Below, piece after piece: positions 55,324 through 62,000 of a stretch of DNA of 64,000 nt. The stretch comes from Gammaproteobacteria bacterium (lineage in GTDB: Bacteria; Pseudomonadota; Gammaproteobacteria; Steroidobacterales; Steroidobacteraceae), in NCBI GenBank assembly GCA_025355165.1, contig JANYAD010000214.1, positions 1 to 64,000 on the forward strand. The letters are read 5' to 3'. Position numbers and translations under genes: made by a program. Numbering within the stretch: the first letter of the stretch is position 1; each line of letters begins with the position of its first letter. The notes below the pieces were generated by a model. The model saw only the letters and a program-made list of their open reading frames with translations, had not been told where the DNA came from and did not search any database.

Positions 55324-56376
55324 TTACGCCGTTGCCGGCTTATGCGGGCTCTGAACGTCGATTGCTGGAATGCCGCGGCGGATATCAGCAGAAAAGCTTT
55401 CGCTGTTTCCAGACAATTTGGCGCGCTCGGTGATTCGGCCGAGCGCTCTAAGCTCCTCCAAGCTGAAGCGCTGATCGAGTCCACCGACCTGATAGACATA
55501 TTCTGGAAGATACCCGGTGAGCAGCAGTTCATAGCTCCAAGGCAGGTGGCCTACGAAGCCTTTCATGATGTGATAGACGAGCGTCGTGCAATTTACCGTG
55601 ATCGTGTTGTAGAAGCGAGGCTCCTCGACCAGTTGGCTGGCCTGCTCGACGTATCCCACAAACAGCGCACGCATTGCGCTAGGTGGCATGCGGATGCGAT
55701 ACAGATAGTCGTCTTCGCCCCGTACGTTAGTACGTACACCAATCACATCGCGCTCATCGGCCGCGATGATGCTTAGCCCATAGTTCTTAAAGAAACCGCC
55801 GATCTCAGAATAACTCTTGTTCTTCAGACGCCTCACTTCCACGGAAAAAGCCACGTGCCCACCGTCTTGGAAGCCGAACGATACCAACATGTGCGCGATC
55901 GCCCGGCCGCTCCAATACGAGATAACCATGTCAACCGAATTAAGACCGGTCAGGTCGTAGACGCGTGTTTCCCATCGCTGGGTGTAGTCCTCATTAGTGC
56001 GCCACTCGAAATTGCGCACGTTGCGCAAGGTTACCAAGTCCCCGGCGATCGTGCCGCTGCAGATGCATGACACATCGTCCGCCCACGATAGATCGTTCGA
56101 GGGCGCAATGCCGTGCCACCAAAAAATCAGCCCGAGAAAGACCGCGACGAAGATCGCAACAGCGGCACCGGGTCGACCTTGCCACAATGCAATCAGGACG
56201 CCAATCACAAGGCCCGTCCACAGCGCGACCATCAGGGCCTTTGGGAGTTGTCCGGTCGGCCCTTGATACCATAACGCCAAGGCTGCCCAGCAGCCCGGCA
56301 AGCCGATAAGCCCCGTTGCCAGAAGCAGACTGATGAATCGCAGAGTATTCGCAGCGCCTGCACTCATGAAACTCAT
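55324..56376 (-). CDS. DUF4105 membrane protein
   Basis: A 350-residue protein from ATG 56376. Three N-terminal hydrophobic segments (FISLLLATGLIGLPGCWAALALW; ALMVALWTGLVIGVLIALW; AVAIFVAVFLGLIFWW) precede a large domain recognised as DUF4105: VYDLTGLNSVDMVISYWSG, GGHVAFSVEVRR, then NTITVNCTTLVYHIMKGF with a conserved Asn-Cys-Thr. Some authors suggest a protease-like role for this family; nothing is established. It ends convergently 84 nt from msrA. Confidence 0.88.
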   Translation of the reverse strand: MSFMSAGAANTLRFISLLLATGLIGLPGCWAALALWYQGPTGQLPKALMVALWTGLVIGVLIALWQGRPGAAVAIFVAVFLGLIFWWHGIAPSNDLSWADDVSCICSGTIAGDLVTLRNVRNFEWRTNEDYTQRWETRVYDLTGLNSVDMVISYWSGRAIAHMLVSFGFQDGGHVAFSVEVRRLKNKSYSEIGGFFKNYGLSIIAADERDVIGVRTNVRGEDDYLYRIRMPPSAMRALFVGYVEQASQLVEEPRFYNTITVNCTTLVYHIMKGFVGHLPWSYELLLTGYLPEYVYQVGGLDQRFSLEELRALGRITERAKLSGNSESFSADIRRGIPAIDVQSPHKPATA

Positions 56377-56450
56377 TGTGCCAGTAACGCGTGATGCGCG
56401 GCTTGGCATCCATGCATTGACAGCCTAGGGGACGCGCGGTACGGTTTCGT

Positions 56451-56867
56451 GTGAGCCAAGCGCCCGCAATTCGGCTTAACGTGCCTTTCATCAAGGAACT
56501 CGGTGTCGAGTTCATCAGTGCATCGGGCGGGCGTTCCGTGGTTGCGCTCAATCTTGAACCCTGGCATCTCAACAGCTGGTCGGTCGCGCACGGCGGAGTG
56601 CTCATGTCGCTGCTCGATGTGGCAATGGCGGTCGCGGGGCGCTCGCTAATAGAAGGTGCCGGGGGCGGAGTTACGGTTGAAATGAAGACCAGTTTTCTGC
56701 AGCCCGCGAAAGCCGGCTCGCGCCTGATGGTCTCTGGATACGCGTATCATCGTTCGACTACCATGGCCTTCTGCGAAGGCGAGGTACGCGATACGCATGA
56801 CCGCTTGATCGCCAAATCGATGGGGACATTCAAATATTTCAAGTCCGAAGCGGCTGCCGAGAGCTAG
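56451..56867 (+). CDS. PaaI-type hotdog-fold thioesterase
   Basis: A 138-residue single hotdog domain. The catalytic-type motif HGGVLMSLLDVAMAVAGRSL follows NSWSVAHGG, and FLQPAKAGSRLMVSGYAYHR, CEGEVRDTHDRLIAKSMGTFKYF complete the fold. Such enzymes hydrolyse acyl-CoA, often phenylacetyl- or hydroxybenzoyl-CoA. Starts at GTG 56451. The GST-like gene begins 11 nt downstream on the same strand, suggesting co-transcription. Confidence 0.88.
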   Translation: MSQAPAIRLNVPFIKELGVEFISASGGRSVVALNLEPWHLNSWSVAHGGVLMSLLDVAMAVAGRSLIEGAGGGVTVEMKTSFLQPAKAGSRLMVSGYAYHRSTTMAFCEGEVRDTHDRLIAKSMGTFKYFKSEAAAES

Positions 56868-56878
56868 GCCTTGGTCTT

Positions 56879-57802
56879 ATGAAACAACTCATTTTGCATC
56901 ATTATCCTATGTCGCCATTCGCGGAAAAGATCCGGCTTATTTTCGGATTCAAAGGGCTGCAATGGTCCTCGGTCATCATTCCCAATATGATGCCAAAGCC
57001 CGACCTGACAGCCCTCACCGGCGGTTACCGCAAGTCTCCGGTGATGCAAATAGGCGCGGATATCTATTGTGACACCGCACTGATAGCCGAGGTCATCGAG
57101 GCGAACATGCCGTGTCCGGCGCTGTACCCGAGCGGTATTGCAGCGGCATCGCGCACCCTGGCTCAATGGGCCGATTCAACGCTCTTTTGGACGGCGGTTC
57201 CCTACACCTTACAGCCGGCCGGCCTTGCAGCCCTATTCGAGGGCGTGCCTGCCGAGACCATCACCGCCTTTGCCGCGGACCGAAACGCCTTTCGCGCAAA
57301 CCTTCCGCGGATGCGGCCCGCAGACGCCACCACCGCCTTTACACTCTACCTTGAGCGTCTGGAAGAGATGATCGGTGAGCAAGATTTCTTTTTCGGACCC
57401 GCCGCAAGCATTGCGGATTTCTCGATTTATCACAGCCTATGGTTCGTCCGTCGCGGCGGCCCCGTTGCCAAGATTCTTGATTCCTTCCCAGCAATTCAAG
57501 CTTGGAGCGAGCGCCTGTCCGCGTTTGGCCACGGCACGCTCGACAAGCTCAGCAGCGGCGCTGCGATCAGCGTCGCTCACGACGCAGCCGCCGAGCCCTC
57601 CGTTGGGAGCAGCGACTCCCATGGCATCACCTTGGGCGAGAAGGTTATCGTCAGTGCAACCGATACCGGAACCGAGCAAATCGAGGGCACGTTGTATGGC
57701 GCCGCGAAGAACCGCATTTCAATCGCCCGGGAAGATCCTCGTGCCGGACAGGTCGTGGTGCATGTGCCGCGATTGGGATTTGAGCTGCGCCGCGCCAGTT
57801 AA
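56879..57802 (+). CDS. glutathione S-transferase family protein with extra C-terminal domain
   Basis: A 307-residue protein. Residues 1-75 are a thioredoxin-fold GST N-domain (LILHHYPMSPFAEKIRLIFG; DIYCDTALIAEVIEANMP), about 85-225 the helical GST C-domain (DFFFGPAASIADFSIYHSLWFV). A further 80 residues (about 225-307: GITLGEKVIVSATDTG, VPRLGFELRR) form a small beta-rich tail not present in ordinary GSTs of about 210 residues. The substrate is unknown. Probably cotranscribed with the upstream thioesterase. Confidence 0.86.
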   Translation: MKQLILHHYPMSPFAEKIRLIFGFKGLQWSSVIIPNMMPKPDLTALTGGYRKSPVMQIGADIYCDTALIAEVIEANMPCPALYPSGIAAASRTLAQWADSTLFWTAVPYTLQPAGLAALFEGVPAETITAFAADRNAFRANLPRMRPADATTAFTLYLERLEEMIGEQDFFFGPAASIADFSIYHSLWFVRRGGPVAKILDSFPAIQAWSERLSAFGHGTLDKLSSGAAISVAHDAAAEPSVGSSDSHGITLGEKVIVSATDTGTEQIEGTLYGAAKNRISIAREDPRAGQVVVHVPRLGFELRRAS

Positions 57803-57815
57803 AAACAAGATTAAT

Positions 57816-58499
57816 TCAAATGCGTGGGCCGCCGGGACGCCAAACTCGAAAGCCGCCTAAGAACGCAAAGTCGTTATTTCCCAGACGCGCATTTTTCGGC
57901 ATTTTTTTCAGTTTGCGGGCATTGCCGCCGCCAATCACCACGTAGTCCGCTTCCAACGCGTTGCTTAGCTGCTCGACTACTTCGGCAACTTCGCGTCGCC
58001 ACTTTTTTGCCCCCAAGCGGCGCCGTCCTCGCTCGCCGACATAATCTTCGAAGCTGCGGCCGCGTTTGTAAGGGAGATGCGCGAGTTCCATGGGGGCGAC
58101 AGTGCCATCGACGATCAGCGCCGAACCCAGGCCGGTGCCCAGTCCCAAAAAGAGCATACGGCCGCCTTCATAGCTGCCGATAGCCTGCATCGCGGCATCA
58201 TTCATCGCCAGAGTAGGTCGGCCAAAAGCCTTGCGAAAATCAAATCCGACCCAGCCGCGCCCCAGATTCCAAGGCTCGGTGATGATTTTGCCATGCACAA
58301 CAACGCCGGGATATCCGATGGAGACGGCATCGTATTTCAAATCGCCGACGAGTTTCATAACGCCCGAGACCATCTGGCGCGGCGTCATGGTGGGACCCGA
58401 TTCAAACTGGCGCATCTCACGGCGACCCGAGACCCGAGTCTTCACATGATTGCCGCCGACGTCGATGACGAGCACGCGCCGTTGAGGCTTTCGTAGCAT
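57816..58499 (-). CDS. polyphosphate glucokinase-like ROK-family kinase
   Basis: A 227-residue ASKHA kinase from ATG 58499. The phosphate-binding motif D-V-G-G-N-H-V-K sits in VLVIDVGGNHVKTRVSG, the second in VSIGYPGVVVHGKI, then AMNDAAMQAIGSY and LFLGLGTGLGSALIVDG, and YVVIGGGNARKL near the end. The RGRSFEDYVGERGRRRLG segment is characteristic of the polyphosphate/ATP glucokinase (PpgK) group. It phosphorylates glucose, and so would handle glucose from the glucan enzymes elsewhere in the window. Whether polyphosphate is the donor is inference. Convergent with the GST-like gene. Confidence 0.85.
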   Translation of the reverse strand: MLRKPQRRVLVIDVGGNHVKTRVSGRREMRQFESGPTMTPRQMVSGVMKLVGDLKYDAVSIGYPGVVVHGKIITEPWNLGRGWVGFDFRKAFGRPTLAMNDAAMQAIGSYEGGRMLFLGLGTGLGSALIVDGTVAPMELAHLPYKRGRSFEDYVGERGRRRLGAKKWRREVAEVVEQLSNALEADYVVIGGGNARKLKKMPKNARLGNNDFAFLGGFRVWRPGGPRI

Positions 58500-58580
58500 G
58501 ATTCGTACACAATAGCGCACTTAAGCGCCGCTAGTCAGGCGTACGCTGACATAATGCTGCGCTAGCGGGGGTTAAGCACG

Positions 58581-59117
58581 ATGAATCGTATGAAGTTAAA
58601 TCCGATCGCGCCACTGCTCGGGTTAGCGGTGTGCATGGCTGCTGTGGGATGCGCTACCGCCCCGCCGGTCCCAAAACCGCTGCAAGTGCCCCGCGGGCAG
58701 GAGCTTCTGTTGCAGCTGCATGCGACGGGCGTGCAGATCTATCAGTGCCAGGCCCAGCGTGATGCCTCGCAGTTCGAATGGGTATTCAAATCTCCGGAAG
58801 CCACTTTATTCACCAAACGAGGCAGGAATATCGGCAAGCACTATGCGGGACCCACCTGGGAGGCCAACGACGGCAGCAGGGTCATAGGCGATATGCTTGC
58901 TAGTCAGCAGAGCCCAACGGCGCACGCAATTCCGTGGCTGCTGCTGCGTGCCAAGGTCACTGTAGGCCGCGGCGCATTCTCGAATGTTAAGTACATTCAG
59001 CGCCTGAATACCGTCTTGGGCAGTGCGCCGGCGGTGATTTGCCAGCAGGACCAGGCCGGTCAACAGCTGCGCGCGTCGTATTCCGCCGACTACCTTTTTT
59101 TCGGCATCAAGCGCTAA
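58581..59117 (+). CDS. DUF3455 lipoprotein
   Basis: A 178-residue exported protein. Signal and lipobox are clear: LLGLAVCMAAVGC with Cys at residue 24, followed by ATAPPVPKPLQVP. The mature domain is DUF3455: GVQIYQCQAQRDASQFEWVF, FTKRGRNIGKHYAGPTWEA, WLLLRAKVTVGRGAFSNVKY and the two-Cys pattern ending in VICQQDQAGQQLRASYSADYLF. Function unknown; likely outer-membrane anchored. SlyX follows by 4 nt. Confidence 0.9.
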   Translation: MNRMKLNPIAPLLGLAVCMAAVGCATAPPVPKPLQVPRGQELLLQLHATGVQIYQCQAQRDASQFEWVFKSPEATLFTKRGRNIGKHYAGPTWEANDGSRVIGDMLASQQSPTAHAIPWLLLRAKVTVGRGAFSNVKYIQRLNTVLGSAPAVICQQDQAGQQLRASYSADYLFFGIKR

Positions 59118-59121
59118 CCCA

Positions 59122-59325
59122 ATGCCGCACGACTCGTTGGAAGAACTGCAGTCGAAGATCGCCTATCTCGAGCATGCTATGGCTGAGATCGGCGAAGTGG
59201 TGTTTCGACAGAACCGGGAAATCCAGGCGCTGGAAGCTAAAATCGGCGCCCTAAGAGATAGGTTTGAGGCCGCCGCGTCCTCGGAGTCGCGCTCTGCGGA
59301 TCCGGAACGTCCGCCGCACTATTGA
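59122..59325 (+). CDS. slyX: SlyX family protein
   Basis: A 67-residue protein with one predicted coiled coil (LEELQSKIAYLEHAMAEIG, EIQALEAKIGALRDRF) and the signature C-terminal P-P-H-Y. SlyX is a small conserved gammaproteobacterial protein of unknown role, classically beside slyD; slyD is not here. It starts 4 nt after the DUF3455 stop. Confidence 0.92.
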   Translation: MPHDSLEELQSKIAYLEHAMAEIGEVVFRQNREIQALEAKIGALRDRFEAAASSESRSADPERPPHY

Positions 59326-59382
59326 ATTTTAGGATTTACACTTCGCCCACGGGTAGGCCGATTTATTCGGAGGTGTAGAAGG

Positions 59383-60440
59383 ATGCTTCTGGCTGCCATC
59401 TCGATCGCAAGTGTGCTCGCCGGAATTGGTACATGGGCCGCGCTGCATCGTTATCGCATGCGGACATCGATTGACAGCACATCGGCAGCGGGGCACTCCA
59501 GCAGGCCGCAGCGAAGCGAGACGCTCGCGCCTACCCCTCAGGCGAGTGGTGTGGAACTGGCAAACAGCTTGGTTACGGAGCGATTATGGAAGCTGGCTTT
59601 TGCCGCGCCTTCGCAAGCACAGTTTTTAGAACCCTCTGATGCCCAAATCCGAGATGCCGTGTCGGCCGTGCTAGAAGCCGCGTCCCCCGATCCGAACTAT
59701 TTTCCTCGCCGCCCAACCTTGATGCCCCAGCTGATGCGCGCTGTGAATGATCCCGCAGCGGGGCCGGAAAAACTTTCCCGAATGATCGCACATGATCCGG
59801 TATTTCATCGGATGTACTGCGGCTCGCCAATTCTTCGCTCTATCGAATTGCTCCAGCGCCGATCGAAACCATACAGCGCGCAATCGTCGTTCTCGGCGTC
59901 GATGCACTGCGAGGCCTGATTGCAACCGCAATGTTGCAGCCCGTATTTCGTGCAACACGTACAAATTTCCCGCGCTTCCCGCGCATGTTATGGGAGCGCA
60001 CCGAACGTGCGGCACGCGCCGCCGAGATGTACGCGTTTAATATTCACCCACAAGATCGCTTTGAGGCTCAGCTGGTTATCCTGCTGAGCGCGCTGGGACC
60101 CTTAGTGGTTTACGGTGCAGCTTTGAATGCCTACTCGCAGCGTGCCGATGTTGCGCCGAATCCATCGCTATGCGTTGCATTGACCGCAACGCTCGGCCCG
60201 CAAGTAGCACTGCGTATTGCGCGACTGTGGGAAACTTCACCGCGTCTTATTGCAGCCATTGAAAAGTCGCCGCAGGAAAGGCTGACGATGGCACTCTGCA
60301 CGGGTGAATTGCTTGGCACCTTGTCGCTGCTGCACACTCAAAACGTAATCACTTCCGAGGACGCATTGGCCACGGCGAAAGATGCGGGGCTCGACGACAC
60401 GATTGTGGTTCCCATCTGGAGGAGGCTGACGACGGGATAA
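59383..60440 (+). pseudogene. membrane-anchored HDOD domain protein, broken by a one-base frameshift
   Basis: From ATG 59383 (GGAGG upstream) the frame encodes a TM segment (residues 2-20), a linker and the beginning of an HDOD domain (RRPTLMPQLMRAVNDP... RMIAHDPVF), then becomes nonsense and stops at 59919. In the next frame, reading from about 59805, the domain resumes: SSDVLRLANSSLYRIAPAP, then IETIQRAIVVLGVDALRGL, into IATAMLQPVFRATRTNF and on to the stop at 60440. One base restored in the TTT near 59803-59806 gives about 352 residues. Sequencing error or genuine disruption cannot be told apart here. Confidence 0.85.
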
Positions 60441-60448
60441 CCTCCGCT

Positions 60449-61993
60449 ATGGCATCATGCGTCATGTCACTTTGCAAGGATCCAAGCGATTGGATTGAGG
60501 AGGCCGCTGCCCTCCCGCACCGGTTGTTTTTAAGGACTCCAGCAGGCCGGGAAATCGGCTATGCCGAGTTGCGTGAGCAGTCCGGACGCATCGCAGCGGC
60601 GCTGAGACTGCGCGGCGTGCTGCCTGGAGACCGGGTGGCTGCGCAAGTGGACAAATCTCCTGAAGCTGTCCTGCTGTACGTCGCCTGCCTCAGAATGGGT
60701 GCGATATTTGTGCCCATAAACACAGCAAATACGTCGAACGAGGTCGAATATTTTCTGCGCGACTCGCAGCCCCGAGTCATCATCGTACGGCCAAGCGAGT
60801 GCAACGCGATCGAACCGCTTGCGAAACAAGCGGGCGCGATGCATGTCGAGACGCTTGGGACGGGCGGGGAGGGGTCATTGACCGAACTCTCCGGCAAGTG
60901 TGGCGCGGATTTCCAGCCCGTAAAATGTAATACGGTCTCGACCGCGGCCATCGTTTATACCTCGGGCACGACCGGCCGCTCGAAGGGCGCCATGCTGACC
61001 CGAGCAAATCTTGCGTCGAATGCGCTCGCGCTCGCTGAAGCGTGGCGCTTCAATGAAAACGATGTGCTTCTGCACGCTTTGCCTTTGTTTCATATCCATG
61101 GATTGTTCGTCGCCATCAATACCGTGATGGCCTCCGGATCGAGCCTGCTGCTGTTGCCGAAATTCGATGCCGCGGAGGTTTTGGCGCATTTGCGCGACGC
61201 GACCGTTTATATGGGAGTTCCCACACACTACGCTCGCTTGCTGCAGCAGGTAGATTTGAATCGCGACACAACGGTGCGGATTCGCGTGTTCATTTCCGGT
61301 TCCGCGCCCCTGCTTCCCGAGACGCATAGGGCCTTCCGGGAGAGGACGGGCCACGTGATACTGGAACGTTACGGAATGACGGAGACGTTGATCAATACTT
61401 CTAATCCCTACCAAGGCCCCCGAATACCAGGATCCGTAGGACCAACACTAAAAGGCACGCAGATTCGGGTGAATCACGCTGAGAGCGGCGGCCTCGAGAA
61501 TTCGCGCGATGAGTTTGGAGTTCTGGAGGTGAAAGGGCCCAACGTATTTGCCGGCTATTGGCGGGACGCGGAAAAGACTCGCAGCGAGTTCACTGCGGAT
61601 GCATGGTTTAAGACAGGCGATGTCGGCCGAATTGATCGCGATGGCTACGTGCACATCGTGGGCCGGGCGAAGGATCTCGTAATTAGCGGCGGCTACAACG
61701 TCTACCCCATCGAAGTGGAATCCGAGCTTGACGCCCTCGCTGGGGTGCAGGAAAGCGCAGTTTTCGGGGTATCGCATCCGGACTTAGGCGAGGGCGTCAC
61801 GGCCGCCGTCGTAGCCAAGGCCGGGGCCGTTTTGTCTGAGCACGGGATCCTCGAGGCGGTCAGAATGCGGCTGGCCCGCTACAAAATACCGAAGCGCATT
61901 CTCCTGGTTGACGAGTTGCCCCGAAACGCAATGGGCAAGGTGCAGAAAAATGAACTGCGCAAGGCGTTCGCGACGATTTATTCCGCCAATTGA
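60449..61993 (+). CDS. malonyl-CoA synthetase-like acyl-CoA ligase
   Basis: A 514-residue member of the AMP-forming acyl-CoA synthetase family (start 60449, or M6 at 60464). P-loop YTSGTTGRSKGAMLTRANLASN, A5-type segment RYGMTETLINTSNPY, A8 loop GRAKDLVISGGYNVYPIEVE and the catalytic Lys in NAMGKVQKNELR are intact. The LPLFHIHGLFVAINTVMASG segment is typical of MatB malonyl-CoA synthetases, which make malonyl-CoA from malonate. Malonate specificity is inferred from resemblance only. It lies 8 nt after the broken HDOD gene on the same strand. Confidence 0.87.
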   Translation: MASCVMSLCKDPSDWIEEAAALPHRLFLRTPAGREIGYAELREQSGRIAAALRLRGVLPGDRVAAQVDKSPEAVLLYVACLRMGAIFVPINTANTSNEVEYFLRDSQPRVIIVRPSECNAIEPLAKQAGAMHVETLGTGGEGSLTELSGKCGADFQPVKCNTVSTAAIVYTSGTTGRSKGAMLTRANLASNALALAEAWRFNENDVLLHALPLFHIHGLFVAINTVMASGSSLLLLPKFDAAEVLAHLRDATVYMGVPTHYARLLQQVDLNRDTTVRIRVFISGSAPLLPETHRAFRERTGHVILERYGMTETLINTSNPYQGPRIPGSVGPTLKGTQIRVNHAESGGLENSRDEFGVLEVKGPNVFAGYWRDAEKTRSEFTADAWFKTGDVGRIDRDGYVHIVGRAKDLVISGGYNVYPIEVESELDALAGVQESAVFGVSHPDLGEGVTAAVVAKAGAVLSEHGILEAVRMRLARYKIPKRILLVDELPRNAMGKVQKNELRKAFATIYSAN

Positions 61994-62000
61994 GCAGGCG

